From Lates calcarifer (lineage: Eukaryota > Chordata > Actinopteri > Centropomidae): DNA of 64,000 nucleotides. The notes under the pieces are model-generated. The model searched no databases, was not told where the DNA came from, and saw only the letters and a list, made by a program, of their open reading frames with translations. Of the stretch, positions 1 to 12,477 are shown one piece after another (within the stretch, counting starts at the first letter, position 1; the number at the start of each line of letters is the position of its first letter). The stretch is from NCBI RefSeq assembly GCF_001640805.2, contig NC_066849.1:767598-831597 (forward strand), given 5' to 3'. Both the position numbers and the translations under genes were made by a program.

Positions 1-1821
1 TAAAGATAATCTATAACATTATTACCTGCCTAAAGTGTAAACTGATAAACAATTCATTGCAATGCTGATAATGCTGTAATATAAATTGCTGACTCCATGT
101 TACTTGAATGCATGAATATAACTACTTTGTTTCTGGATTCTATAAATTAACAGTAAAATAATTACTGCCCATTAAATATTTCATTCCAACTGAAAAACAT
201 CAAGGTGTCATTGATCCACCTCTACATCACTGCTGTTAAACAAGGCAATGGTCTGTTCAACACTTTGGTACAGTGCAGACTAGACTGAGAGCCACTGGTT
301 AGATTTCCATAAAAATTGTGGTGAATATTCATGGTCCTGAGCTTTCCTCCAGCGCTGTCATCAGGCCAAAATTACACACTTATACACAAGGAAGATCACC
401 TTCTAATGGGCAGGGTGTTGAAACATTTACTGAGGTCCATTAGTTTCTTGTCCTCTTAAGAGGACAGGTCAGGATTTTCTTATACAACCCCAGTTTGAGC
501 CACAAAACCTTGCAGGGTGGCTTGGGGTGAATGGAAGGGTTAAACCAGGGACACTGCTGTTTTCTTACCTGTTTCCTACCAACGGAGGTTACTGAGAAAC
601 AAGTTACCCCTTCGACAAGGACATTGCATCAGATAATGCTTTTATTCTGTAGGTTATTTTAGTAGGCAATGGGGAACAACAGGTTTTGTGGTTTAGTTTG
701 GAGAACTTTGGAGAAAATTTGTTGGCATGATAACCCTAACCCTAACCCTTTCACATTAATATCTTGGGAGGCAGCCCCTGCAGTATTGACAGTTACATAA
801 AAATTCTAAAAATCTAAAAAAAAAACTTAGTCTGGTGTCAAACTATCTGTAAATAATCACCATAGCTGCACTGAGTTTTTGAACTGTAATGCACGAGTCT
901 CTCACATCAGGGACAGTAGACAGACAAGTTGAGTTTGGCTATCAGCAGAAACCATTATCCTGGTCACAGGTCAGACACCATCTACTATTCCTGCACCTAT
1001 GGTTGAACCACGGACAGGCGTTATCGGTGCAGACAGGGGGCTGATGGTCTCTGTCACAAATAATAATGGCATGCTACTGTGGCACTCATTTCTACCCTCT
1101 GGTTGTGGAGTTATTACCAGTGTTAAGGAGGGCTGACATCATTACTCATATGAACACTGTTCCTGCCCTGCTACCTCTCATCTGCCAGGTGACAAACTGT
1201 AAATGCCTCATACCTCATGTCCACCATCAGGGTGATGCTGTTGTAGAGCCAATCTCATCTGTACCACTGAAACTAATGCACTGCCTACAGAACAGTATAT
1301 CACTAGCAGTGCTGTAGTGAATGACCACAGTCATATTATCATCCACTCTAGCCTTCACATATAGTTCATACACAATACACAAAAAACCTTAAAAAACTAA
1401 GGTTAGACAATTAGACAGTTAGACAGCTCCACCACCTGCTAAAACATGATGCCCCACCCATTTTTGTCAGCAATAAGCCCCGCCTCTTTCTGCACATGTA
1501 CACTCAATCCTACTGATGGTACCAAGCACTGCCCCCCTGTTACAAAAGCTACCATGCCTCCACATTTTGCATCATCAAGCCCCAACAAGTCTGTCCCCCT
1601 GCATCGGCTCTTCCTGTGAGCAGCTAGCCTCAGCTAAAGTGGATGTCAGCTGCAGTGATTCCAAGGGAACATCTGGAGTGGGCCTGAGTTCGTTTTTTAA
1701 GATGTAACCTTTGTGTGAGGGAAGATAAATGAAGTAGTTGACTGTCTGCTACTGTGTAAGACTGAACTGTTCACTGTCATCAGAGCTCAATTTTTACTCG
1801 TTCTCAACATGAGAGGCTCAC
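1..1821. other. Non-coding sequence downstream of ptprf window exon 11
   Basis: Transcription of ptprf runs leftward, so this is the start of the next intron. I see no phosphatase-like coding segment on either strand; the next exon, expected to continue domain D1, must lie beyond base 1. The only structured element is a short telomere-like run, three TAACCC units at 731-748. Confidence 0.6.
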
Positions 1822-1997
1822 CCGTGACTTCTCCTCTAGACGGGTCATCATGACAATGGTGCAGGTTCTCTGCTCCCACACCATCCTCCAGAAGTCACTC
1901 AGTGTCTCTGGCAGCGGCCCCTGCGTGGCAATGTAAGCATTCTGCTTCCTGTAGCCATCAATGTAATTGCCGTTGATGTAGTCGCTACCTGGAACTC
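1822..1997 (-). CDS. ptprf: ptprf window exon 11: phosphatase domain D1, central part
   Basis: This 176-nt exon encodes 58 codons after a split glycine. It carries the conserved tyrosine phosphatase segments [21 protein letters not shown] and FWRMVWEQ, and ends at EEKSR. The acceptor is CTGCAG (1998-2003) and the donor is CGG|GTGAGC (GT at 1820-1821). Its first two bases complete a codon begun in the exon at 2244-2367. D1 is the active phosphatase domain in LAR-family receptors and removes phosphate from tyrosine in cytoplasmic substrates. The WPD loop and the HCSAGVGRTG-type loop come later and are outside the window. One oddity is glycine where the family almost always has alanine (DYINA); another is cysteine in [11 protein letters not shown]. 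The reading frame is clean and no decay is visible. Confidence 0.92.
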
Positions 1998-2243
1998 CTG
2001 CAGTGAGGACCAAGTTGGACAAAGTTAGCAGACAAATTAAAATGGGAGCCAATCAGAGAAGAAGGGAGTCTTCTTACTAAAATAAGATGACACACATGTA
2101 TAAAACAGAAGGAGTCAGAAATAAAGGTTTGTCTCTAATATAAGCCAGTTTAAAATAAAGGCCTGGTTCTCTTTACATTGAGGTAAATAAAGGCATCAAT
2201 CACTGAGAATATATGGTATGTAGTCCCTTCTCTTGTCTCTCAC

Positions 2244-2367
2244 CATCCACAGGTGTGAGGATGACCCTGGAGTGGTCATAGGCGATAACATTTGCATAGC
2301 GGTTCTTTGGCTTGTTGACCTCTAGGTTGGAGTGCTCCCAGGTGAACTGCTGTCCTGGATCAACAGA
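2244..2367 (-). CDS. ptprf: ptprf window exon 10: start of phosphatase domain D1
   Basis: The 124-nt exon opens in phase 0 with [20 protein letters not shown] and continues through [17 protein letters not shown] to the first base of a glycine codon. KNRY is the phosphotyrosine-recognition loop found at the start of PTP catalytic domains. The acceptor is TTTTAG (AG read from 2368-2369) and the donor is GATG|GTGAGAG (GT at 2242-2243). The intron to the next exon is only 246 bp, the shortest in the window; the upstream intron is 6.4 kb. The sequence fits LAR-family D1 closely and has no missing key residue. Confidence 0.93.
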
Positions 2368-5300
2368 CTAAAACAAGGGGAGGGGGGGAAGAGGGAGAGA
2401 CAAAGAGAGGGATATACAGAGGTGGGAGGAAGAGATTAGAGATGTGTCTGTATTCTTTTCTGTGGCTTGAAGTCTGTCAGAGCTTGAAGTGCAAAGTCCA
2501 GATTAATAAATTTGTTTTTTGTTAGTGATTGAGAGTAGAATATTTTTCGGGTGGATTTTACCCAACATTAGTGTTTGTGTATTAAATCGAGGGTAACAAC
2601 TTTCAGGCCTGCCATATTTATTGCCCCATATCATGCACAGCTATCATCTTGTCAGAGGCTTGGTGACTGCCAACAAATGATTAAAACATGGCTAAAGTTT
2701 GTTTATGTTGGCAATGATTAGCTATGCAGATTTCTTCTTTGATACTAGAGCTAAATGACTTAGTGATAATTTCCAATTCATATGGTTAAAAAACAATTTT
2801 TTATAGTCAGGTGGATGGAATTTGGTACGGACATATATGATGCTCAGAGGATAAATCCCACTAACTTTGGTGATACGCTGACTTTTTCACCTTGTCCAGG
2901 ACTTTGGTTTATGATTGAATATCTGCAAAACTAAAGACATTCCCATCAGCATCAGGTGCTACTTTGTGTTAATGTGTTAATTAGCATAACAAAAAGTATA
3001 CAAGAAGAATATAACCATTGTGTCTGATTACAGCCTCAAAGAGTTCCTAACGTCTAAACTCTATTGTTGAAATTTATTAGTGTAGTCATTGTATTCTTCT
3101 GCCCCCTTACATACAGTAATTTTGTAAATATTCTACACTTATTGCTTCATTGCCTCAATAACTCATATTACTTATTTGAACCTCCTCTCAATTGCTTTAG
3201 TATACAACAAATAGCTGAAGCCACCAAGCATAAATTCTCCCTTTTTTCTGCTTCTTCATTTGTATGCCTATGAGTTCTGCCATTGATGAGTGGTGCAAGA
3301 ACCCATGTCTATGTTCCAGTGCTGGCACTGATGGTGTGTGATGATATGAACTGGCCAGGTTTTTGATGACTGGTCTCTATTGGTTTCTGGCTGCTAGTGC
3401 AGGTGCCGGTTTGGCTGAATCATGTCCTTTCATGCTCCTAATACTTATCCCACATCATCTGGAAAACAGATACACACCTGTGAACATACACACACATACA
3501 TAGGCAAAATGAAGCAGCAGTGAGGACTCTAATATCCTGCTGCTTTTCCTCCTGACCAGCTGAATGGCTGCTCAGCCCCCAAGTGTACAACTGATAATGA
3601 TGACAATGGAGAAAGAGGCTGAATGTGCATCTTATTTAACAGCCTGTTAGGTAAGGCCGCCACCATGCTACACTGACAAACCACTCAGATTACTGCTCAG
3701 CTCTGGTGTAGGTCAGTTACTCAGTATGAAAAAAAAAGAAAACAAGCAGCATTTTCTGATCTGACAGCCCTATCAGCAGGACAACATGTGTCTTGCTAAT
3801 TACTAGTTAAAGAAAAAGCTTAGGTTAAAATAAGTACTTTGTAAAAGTCAGGCCACCATGGTGACTGTAACAGCCATATAAATAAAGGTTCTATGTAAGT
3901 CTTCTCTGCCACTGAACATGTTTTCTTGCCGGGATTAGGTGGTGGTGATGCTCATTTGCCAAGAGCTTCAACCATTATTGTGTTCATACTACAAGGGTTT
4001 AGAATGTGCCCTCTGAGGAGCGCTACTTATTTGTGGCAGTCTGGGTGCTACAGCGACTTGCTACCTGAAAGTGATGAGACGCGAGATGGTCTGGCTGGGC
4101 TCGTCTAAGGGATGATTGTGGTCATGGTAAAAAAAAAACATAAAACAAAACAAAACTGGACAGTTTGGTAAAGCTCATGGTTCCCAGCTGTTGTGTGTGT
4201 CATAATAAAGCAAACCAAAAGCAGAGGTGTGTGATGTTGTTATTAAGTCACAACAGAGGAAGGAAATGATCTTATGAATCATAACAATTTTGTAAGCGTT
4301 TTGGAAGTAACTGACAAACATTGTCAAATGCCATCCTGAACATAAGAAACATCACATCAGAAAACACTAATAGAATAGATTAGTTAAGGAATGATGAGAG
4401 ACAATCAGACTGTCAGACAACCGGACAGATAGTAAGCATGCAAACAGATAAAACTTGTTTGGAGGAAAAAACTAAGTTAAGGTAAGGTATGGGATGATTG
4501 CTGACATTCTGGTACACTCACAAACACACATAAAATGTATAATCACATTTTATCTAATGTTTTATTTCAGAGATATTAATTCTGTGAGGGGAATATTCTA
4601 ATAGGAGTCAAAATGATAAAGTATTGCCTTTGGACTTTATACTACACTTTCTCATCCTTGCCTGTCTCATTTTTCCTGTTTCTACAGGTTGATGGAAAAT
4701 TTGTACAACTACATGCACATGTTCGTTGGCATTTAACTGTAATGTTGGTTGTTGTGAAGGCAGTGATTACATTTGGATGGATCTGTGAACAAGCAGAGAA
4801 AGTGCTTATCATTGTTTGAAGTTTAGAGTGATGTTAAATAATGTGAAGTCTTAGAAATTCCACATTTCATCATGTTTTCTTTTAGGTGTGAACTAGATGT
4901 TAAAATTAGCTCAGTTAGGACTGAATGGGGGGGTGAATAAGTGACGCAATGTTACTCTGATTGTATTCTGAATCATTTTAATGTTAAATTTAGGATTTGT
5001 AAGGCAGAAACTAGCTCATGTGACTAGCTCATGTATTGTGTTTTTTTCTTCTTCTTTTATGATATGGATTTTTTATGGTTTGAAATAACAGTGGAATACT
5101 GGGAACGAGATACAGAAAGAGAAAAAAATATATATTTGCGTATTGGTAAATAATTTCAGCTGAGCAGAGCCACAGTGAAAAGAGGCACTTGTCTCCTGTC
5201 TCATTCATGGAGTGTAATCAAGTGTACATCAGTAGTCATATACAGCACATAGCATTAGGTTACAGGCATTCCTACTCAAAAGGCAGCTGGTGTTTGTTTT

Positions 5301-6039
5301 GGTTTATCTTTGAACAGTGCAATGTCCTCACCACACCAGCCCTCCTGCTGTGCTGTGACTGGTTCCTGTTAGCATTTGTGAGCAACTGGAACTTCAGCAA
5401 AACAGAATATTGGCAAGAATTATTGATGATGTGGAAGTGCCTCCTAAGACATATTAAGACATATTATTTTGAAGATGAGATGTCACAAGAGCTCTTATTT
5501 TATAAAATGCCTGTTAATGTGTCTGTGAATTTGCTATGCTTCTCTCTGTGTCTATGTACTTGCCCAATGAGCATATTTGTTTTCAGAGACATTAATAATA
5601 TACTCTGGGCGATTGTCCATCCTGAAATGATTAATAGCAGCAGCAGCATGGACAGTATTCCCTGCCAGTGCAGAGGATAACAGATGTGAAACAGATATTT
5701 CAGAGGCTGTATTAAGGAGTCATGTGAACCAGCTTTTACTCATTTAATACAGTTAGAAACAGACATAATTATTATTGTGTAATGAAGAGAATTCCCATAT
5801 GCATTATATAAAGTGAACTCCAGTAGTCCCCAAAAAGTCTGGCTCATTCATCAGATGTAACAAGCTGTGAGATTCTCTGGCAGTTCTCATTTTAAACACA
5901 ACCATTATCAGCTTTTCATTTCAAGCCCTGCTGGTCTTGCTATGGACTGATGGCCAGAAGCTCCTATGCAACAAGACTCAAGACGAGACAAGACTCAAGA
6001 CTTAGACAATCAACTGGACTGAATGTATGTGTAGAGCCT

Positions 6040-6235
6040 CATGGTACGTTCCAGTTGTACATCGAAAGTCAGAATTTTCAAGTTCCAAGTCTGAAATTTC
6101 AACTGGACCTCATGTAATGCTGCGTTCCATTTACACCAGAGTTCGAAACTCGGATTGACGTCAACTCCAAGTCAACAGCATTCCAGTTGAGAAGTAGAGA
6201 CAAGGAGTAGAGACAACTTCAAAACACTCCACCTG
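6040..6235. repeat. Teleost dispersed DNA-transposon-like repeat
   Basis: The stretch has repeated blocks of the type GTTCCA..GTCGAA/AGTCAGAATTTTC and CTGCGTTCCATTTACACC followed by ACTCGGATTGACGTCAACTCC. This resembles a non-autonomous DNA transposon family common in spiny-rayed fish. Related wording recurs inverted near 6490-6530 (CTTTCCCAGTTGGAATTCTG). I cannot define termini or a target duplication by eye. Confidence 0.4.
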
Positions 6236-6529
6236 AAACACCTCAGTTAACATTAGATTTTAATGTAAACACTTCAGAATGTTATTGCTATGTCATTGCT
6301 AATCATTGTTAGCAATACTAGTTGATAACAACACTCTACATTGTATTTTGCACATACAAACAGTGTAGCAGCATGTCCACGGACAAACACTGAACAGTAC
6401 TATCTGTATGTACTTAATGTGAAACCAGTGTTCACCAATAATGATGTGAGTGGCAGCCATCTTGAATTCTTATGTTGGGGTTGGTGTGGGTTCTTCGACT
6501 TTCCCAGTTGGAATTCTGACTTCCGAGTA

Positions 6530-6760
6530 TGGACTGTATTTATAGTGCTTTCTAATCTTTTCGACACTCAAGCACTTTACCTACAGATCACATTCACCAT
6601 TCACACATTCATACAACTGCATCATACAATATATAATGTCTAAACACATTCACACACACATCGGAGGCAATTGGGTTCAGTATCTTGCCAGATACTTTGC
6701 TGCAGACTGGAGGAGCGGAATCGAACCACCTTCTGGACGCTCTCCTCCACCCGAGTAGAA
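6530..6760 (-). repeat. SINE-like teleost dispersed repeat with tRNA-type B box on the minus strand
   Basis: The plus strand reads TTTATAGTGCTTTCTAATC, then a CACTCAAGCACTTTACC block, a CA-rich stretch with CATTCACACATTCATACA, TTGGGTTCAGTATCTTGCC, and finally GGAATCGAACC. On the minus strand that last block is GGTTCGATTCC, a tRNA B-box type sequence. This block order is widespread in teleost genomes. The copy is degraded and has no coding capacity. Confidence 0.55.
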
Positions 6761-8221
6761 CTGGAACGCACCATAAATGGAATGCATCCATCAGCCTAGT
6801 CAAAATGGAGGATGAGACCAAATGGTTCCCTTTGTGCCATGGGCAAAGGAGAGCCATTGAATGCAGTTTACCAGGGTCCTTCTCCTTTTCACAAAAATTC
6901 TTCCAACTTCAGCTACCACTGGTCACTGAATGGTCACTGTATTATGTCACCAGTCCGAACAAAAGCTGAGATGTGTTCTGTTCTTTCTTCTCCTCCTCTG
7001 CCAACTCCTCAAGAGAAAGTGAGGAAGTTGCTCTTCTCAGTCTGCTTCTAAACAGGAGCTTCTACTCTCTAACCTTCATGAGGTCTGCCTGAAGCAGAAG
7101 CCTACACTGGACTGAACTTGGTAGCAATGCCAGCTCAGTTTACCAGCAAAATGAGACAGGAGAACCAAGAAAACAACCACCAAACCCTTCAACAACACTG
7201 AAACCACACAGTACACACAGTATATTGAAACCATATATATTAAATATTCTTAAACTGAATGAAATATCATCATTTGGCAAAAACAACTACCTCTCTCCAA
7301 AAAGTTCACTTCATTTCACCACACTGGGTTAGAAAAAATGGGAAAGGTAGAAAAGTTGATTCAGTTTCTGTTTCATAATTTATATGCCCCTTCCCTTCTG
7401 CTGTGCATAAACAGTGCACCCATCTGTCCTGGTTTATCCACTTGGAAATTCACCACTTTAAATGCAAATTACCTTCCTTTGTAGGACATCAACAAGCCAT
7501 AATCCCTCACTGGCTTTTATAGTAGGTAAAAGCAGTGGTATATTATTCTTGGAAAAGAGGCACAAAATTCATGCATACTTAGCAGCATCCTTTTTTTTTT
7601 TTTTTTTTTCTTTTAATACCGATGCTGAACTTTAACTTTTAACTCTGCAACAGTAAGCCAGCTCTACATGAGTATAAACATCTCAGGGAAAAAATAGTCT
7701 GTGAGCTATTTTGGCGAGAAATAGAATCTTGATGTGCATGGATAAATATACATTTATTCCTGGCCTCACTGAAACAAATAGCAGTTTCCAACATTAAACA
7801 CACTGAATAACAAGAAAAAGAATCCTGCAGAGTCAACTAAAAACTCAATGGATTGTATGTATATATTTTGAGTTGATAGTTGGGGAATGTCATTGTCTGT
7901 AGTCTCTAAAAGCTTAAATGAAATCTGCCTCACATTGCCATAAGAAGCTGTTCATCCACATTAAACTATTTACTAAGTCAGTTTAACACTTCCCATGTTG
8001 CTGTTGCAGAGGCGTTTTACTTTGACAAGAAGAGTTTTAAATGATTTTAAATGATTTATTTCATTTATTTTGCACCAAAATGGTGCTCTCATAAAAGGAA
8101 GAAAAACAAAAGAAAAGTTTACACTATCTTCAGCTTTAAAAATCAAGAGAATGTAGATAGTAGCTTAACAATGTAGATCTCTGGCCTATTTCCCCCCTCT
8201 CTACTTTGGTAATGTGAAATT

Positions 8222-8406
8222 TTGCCAAGTGCATCAACTCCATATTTGATTGATGGGCTTCTGCCTGGGAAGGGTCATCCCCTTTGTCAACAACTTTACC
8301 TCAACTTCCTCATCCAGCTAGCTTTCTTCAAATATGATGGTCTGCACCCTAACCACAGTGGATGTAACCTTTTGTCCACAAACACTGAACTGGCTCAACA
8401 GTCCTG
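8222..8406 (+). pseudogene. Retroelement esterase (SGNH/GDSL-like) domain relic
   Basis: A short plus-strand frame ends with FFKYDGLHPNHSGCNLLSTN. This resembles the C-terminal block of SGNH/GDSL esterases, where D and H in DGxHPN are catalytic. Esterase domains of this kind are known from ORF1 of CR1/L2-type LINEs, which are abundant in fish. Only about 60 residues are readable. The oxyanion and serine blocks are absent, so it is a fossil. It stops about 380 bp short of the ptprf exon at 8784 and is in antisense orientation to it. The assignment rests on one motif. Confidence 0.45.
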
Positions 8407-8783
8407 AAAAAGTTATAGTTATGAACTTATAAAGTTCTAGCCCTTTTCCTGGGGCTGTTTCATATAATTTTGATACTTCTGTAACACATAGATCTGTCGT
8501 AATCTGGTAAAGATTTGGACAAATGCATCAACTTCAGTTCAATCAGTGGAAAACTGTAGTGATGAGACAATATGGTAAATTGTGGACTGCTCTAAGAATT
8601 AGAAATACAGGATTACAGAGGGTCCTGTTTTGTGACAGTGTAGTCAACTATAGTCACCTATAAAAACAACAAAGAAGACTTTGTTATTATCTCATATGAT
8701 GTTGCCAATAACGAAACACTTATATGGCTAAAAAGTGTGTGTCGCTTCATTTGAAAGCCATGTATAGGAGCAGGAAGTGTTAC

Positions 8784-8881
8784 CTCGTATTCCTGAGAGA
8801 AGCGCAGACCGTCGTTGGCCCTGAGTCTCTCTATGTGGTCTGCCAGGTCAGAGATCGCAATGGGAGGATGTTCCCTCATCC
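8784..8881 (-). CDS. ptprf: ptprf window exon 9: juxtamembrane wedge helix
   Basis: The 98-nt exon completes a split glycine codon, then encodes [19 protein letters not shown] and [13 protein letters not shown]. In LAR-family phosphatases this segment is the helix-turn-helix wedge between the membrane and D1. The acceptor is CTGCAG (8882-8887) and the donor is GAG|GTAACA (GT at 8782-8783). The phase is 2 at entry and 0 at exit, matching both neighbours. LADHIERL matches the family and argues for function. Confidence 0.92.
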
Positions 8882-11800
8882 CTGCAGCGAAAGGTGGAGC
8901 AGTAAGTACAGTCCATCAAACACACACAAACACATATGCACTTACATGAACTGGACAGTGTAACCAGAGTGCAGATGCATGGTGAAGGCTCTGAGCTAAC
9001 TAGCTGCAGTGGATATGGGGTGACAGCGGGAGTGCTGTGTGCTGAGCAGACGGATGGTATCTGACTGCGAAGCTCTTCAGCAGCATGCCATAATCACACT
9101 AGTGATGTGAGCATCAAGGAGCATGCTGATTGGTTAAAGGAATCCCACAAAGCAAGGTGAGTGGGAAGGTATCACATGGCTGGTTGGAGTGTATGCAGTA
9201 TACTGATATTTGTTTCTATGTAACTTTAATTTCTTGATGTCTTTCTACTGCATTTCATTTCAACTCTAAGATTTGATGATAACAATTCTTTGTAAATGGC
9301 TGACATGGAAGGACCACAAGAAGAGGAGGTGAAGGGGTTAAATAAGAGGGTCCGAGTTCAAACTGCTGCTGTTTGAAACAGAAAAGGAAGGAGGTGCAAA
9401 TGGGAGGAAACATTAGTAAAACACAATGGGAATGAAAACTAACTTGGAGTGTTCAGGCAGCTGAGGGCACTGGAACCTGTGGGGGAAAGACCAGGCAAGA
9501 CAAACAACACAGGGGTCAGTTAGGAGGAGACAGAGAAAAGAAAAGAAGACAGGGAGCACTGAGACAAGAGCTGCATGTCTGCACTATCTGCTGCACTGTT
9601 CTGTGGATTCATTCATTTGTTCACCCCAGCATGGATGAAGCTATGGCCAGTTTTGCTAGGCATCACATGGAATGACTCACCCAGAAAAGGTACTCAGAAG
9701 TGTTTGCACATGAAAGTTTTAAACCAGTTAAACTTAAGAGACATTTGGAAATGAAACACACCTCGACAGAGGGATGGAGAACTACAGAGCCAAAAGACAG
9801 AGGTGACTTTGTAGACTACGGTCCCCACTGGAGCACGCTGAACAACACCTTGGTGCTGGATGTTAAAACTAAACAAAAGTAAACTGTCATCACAACAAAG
9901 GATTTTTTTTATTGTTAGGGCCACCCCTTAAAAGTTCCAAAAAACTGGAGCCACATCATTTAATTAATATTTTTGTTCACTGCTGGTGAAGATGTATATC
10001 ATTCTAGGAAAATGTATGTTTCCTCATTTTCTAATTTTCCTTGGTGGGGTTTCTGTAGTTACCATGGTACAGAGCCTGTGGGGAACATAGGAAAAATCTG
10101 ATAGCTAAAAAAAAAAACAAACAAACAAAAAAAAACATGTACTTTTGCAAGATCTCAGAAAAGGTTTTGCAAGCTTGAGAAACTTTTACAAGATCTTGAG
10201 AAACTTGAGATTTTGCAAAGGTCCATCTTTTGTTTTTCAATCTTAAGATAGACACAGTGGCAACCACTTGCTGCCTGAAAGTGAAAGTAGGGGAAACTCA
10301 AAGTAGAAATGCCACACTGTACAAATGCTCCATTAGGAGCAAATATTGTTTTAAATATTTTCAAAATGACAAAGTAAGGTTCTGGATTTCAACATGAATC
10401 TTTACTAAACAACAAGGCTGAGTTAACATATCACCCCCTAACACACAAAGCAAGAAGCTAACTTGCCTGACCACAGCTGCCCAACAGCATGCATTTAGCT
10501 TCAACTGTAGCAGAGCAAAAAAACAAAAAATGGAAATACTCAAGTTCAGTAAGGTGTTGTTAACAGTTTGCAGTTTTGACTCCATAGCATAAATAAAGGT
10601 GATATCATCTGTCAGTTAGTTTGCATGTATGTTGTGAATAGACTTGAGCTTTCAGATCGTTGTAGGCCACCCTGTGAGCTTTTTCTGAAGGGGGAACAAA
10701 GGTTGGCAAATAAATGAGTTGATGAATTTATGTCGGTGTAAACAACATCTGCCAAATTCTCTCCCACTGCTAACAGGGGTAAATGCTACCCATGTGATTG
10801 AGAGAGGAAAAACACTGACAGATGAGAAAAAAAGAGATGAGAGAAGTAGTTGGAAGGGTGTAAATGAAAAAGTAATAGTCAGTGAAACAGTCAGATAGAC
10901 TGAAATAGAGAGTAAAACACACATAGTTGTAGACATCACAGGAAAAAAAAACAGGTTGCAGGGCTCATAATACTTATAATAGCATTTATGAAGGAGGAAG
11001 TCAGGTGATGTTATTATAGGGCCACAAAAGACTTTTAACACAAAGATTATTCCCTGAAACCTTTTGTTGTGCCTAAGCCTAACACACACACACACATACA
11101 TTTTTCAAAATAGATTTGTAACAGTTGTGGAAGGAAGTGAAAGAAGACTCTTTTTCAGCTGATATTCAAGTATGAAAAGTATTTTGCCGATGACACCAGA
11201 GGTCAAATTGTAACACAAAATTATGAGTCAATTCATCTTCCTAATTTATAGTGAATATGAGATGTTGTCAGTTTTTATCTGTTCATACTCTCATAAACAC
11301 TGTGTCTTCTATGAACTCATTCACATGTTCCTTCCAATACATTCTACCTTCTGAACTACTAAAGGAGATTACTGGCAGCTCAAATCCACACATTTGTTAC
11401 TATGAAGTCCTTTTCAGCCACAGGCTCTGTCCCACTGTGTTTCAAACTGGTCCACCCACTTTTTTAAAAAACAGACCTCGATCCTTAGTAACTCTGCCTT
11501 TTCAATACTTAGATACTCAGAGGTCTTGAAACCAGTGGTTTACATTCACATGACAAATTATATAATTTATTATTATTACAAAATTCTAATCTGGTTGTAG
11601 GTTTGGGCATAGCACAGAGACAGATTTACTTCTCATCTCAAATCCACTCAGCAGTTGATGCCACCCTTAGTTCCATTTTAAGTCCACTTTACACTAACAG
11701 CTGCACTGTTGATCATAATATCCTACTTAGTCGACACAATATTTACACTGAAACTTGTAATTAGCTTGGCTTGAGTGATTCAAATCTTATCTCTCTCACA

Positions 11801-12367
11801 GGCAGTTCTCAGCTGAACTTGGTAACTCCATATCCTCCTCAGGTGACCTATCCTGTGGAGTACCTCAAGGGTTGTGTTTGGACCCCATTCTTTTCTCCAT
11901 GGTCACTTAATTAGTAATTGCTATATATCATTTCATTTCTGTGCAGATGACAAAAATTTTATATTCCTGTCAATCCCACTAGCTTCTGTTTCTTGGGTAC
12001 CATGGAAAGCCTTTTAGAAATATTAATGATTCCATAATGAAAACACTGATCAGACATCATATATATTGTATCGTCCCTCACTAAGCAAGAGTGGAGACCT
12101 CAGCTGGTTTTGTTACAACTTTAATTAAGCACAATAACACAGGCTGCTGTGAGCTGTAACCAATGCCGACAAAAATAACAAAAAGCCCAAACATTTTCTC
12201 TGTGCTAGTCACTACCTACATCGAGTCACTTTCAGCCGCTCTTTCTGTGGAAAGCCTGTCCCCATACCTGAGTCCCAGCTGACATGACAGACAGACTTCA
12301 CTGTGTCTGAGCTGACAACATGTTCAATAACCCTGGAACAGTTGTGTGTGTGTTTGTATGTCCATAC
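8882..12367. other. ptprf intron (3.5 kb)
   Basis: Apart from the LINE relic at 11320-11990, I see only low-complexity patches: an A-rich CAAACAAACAAA tract near 10110-10137 and a short CA run at about 11083-11098. Open frames on both strands here have no recognisable domain. Confidence 0.55.
11320..11990 (+). pseudogene. L2/Rex-like LINE reverse transcriptase relic
   Basis: Plus-strand translation, with frame jumps, shows blocks of a non-LTR retrotransposon RT in the right order. They are PSELLKEI near 11349, a degraded block ending NRPRSLVTLPFQYLD near 11470-11515, TVDHNILLSR at 11705-11735, GDLSCGVPQG followed by DPILFS at about 11840-11900, and CADD near 11942-11953. These are the finger and palm motifs of jockey/L2/Rex-type LINE polymerases. 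ADD is the remnant of the catalytic YADD box. Stops and frameshifts separate the blocks and none has an intact frame, so this is an old fragment. It is antisense to ptprf, inside an intron. Confidence 0.7.
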
Positions 12368-12477
12368 CTTGTGTCTGATAGTTGAGTCTCCTCAGCTCCA
12401 CGGGGTCTGAAGAGTGGGCCAACAGTGAGTCCTTGACCCCTGCCATGTGCTCATCCTTGGCTGGAGATGTTCTCTTC
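12368..12477 (-). CDS. ptprf: ptprf window exon 8: cytoplasmic juxtamembrane segment
   Basis: The 110-nt exon follows the membrane anchor and encodes RKRTSPAKDEHMAGVKDSLL followed by AHSSDPVELRRLNYQTQ. KDSLLAHSSDPVE plus RRLNYQT is the strongest paralogue marker in the window: as I recall the human sequences, PTPRF carries it while PTPRD and PTPRS have different segments ending RRLNFQT or RRINFQT. The acceptor is CCCCCAG (12478-12480 as CTG on plus) and the donor is CAAG|GTATGG (GT at 12366-12367). It enters in phase 2 and leaves in phase 1. The usual TPG just before the wedge reads TQG here. Confidence 0.92.

Larger units (their letters stand above)
2368..8783. other. ptprf intron (6.4 kb) with repeat remnants
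   Basis: No exon is visible between the coding blocks at 2244-2367 and 8784-8881. The left 3.6 kb holds nothing I recognise. Repeat remnants lie at 6040-6235, 6530-6760 and 8222-8406 (listed separately). A T-run at about 7589-7610 could be the poly(A) tail of a minus-strand retrocopy, but no body is recognisable next to it. Isolated open frames here, such as 5189-5680, have no family resemblance. Confidence 0.6.

Noticed and set aside
731..748. Three telomere-type TAACCC units
   Set aside because: Only 18 bases long and isolated. It is too short to call an interstitial telomere or a chromosome end.
5189..5680. 163-codon plus-strand open frame rich in hydrophobic residues
   Set aside because: Cysteine- and leucine-rich composition is what AT-rich non-coding DNA gives in this frame; there is no motif or family resemblance.
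7589..7610. T-run as the poly(A) tail of a processed pseudogene on the minus strand
   Set aside because: No recognisable retrocopied body and no target duplication beside it.
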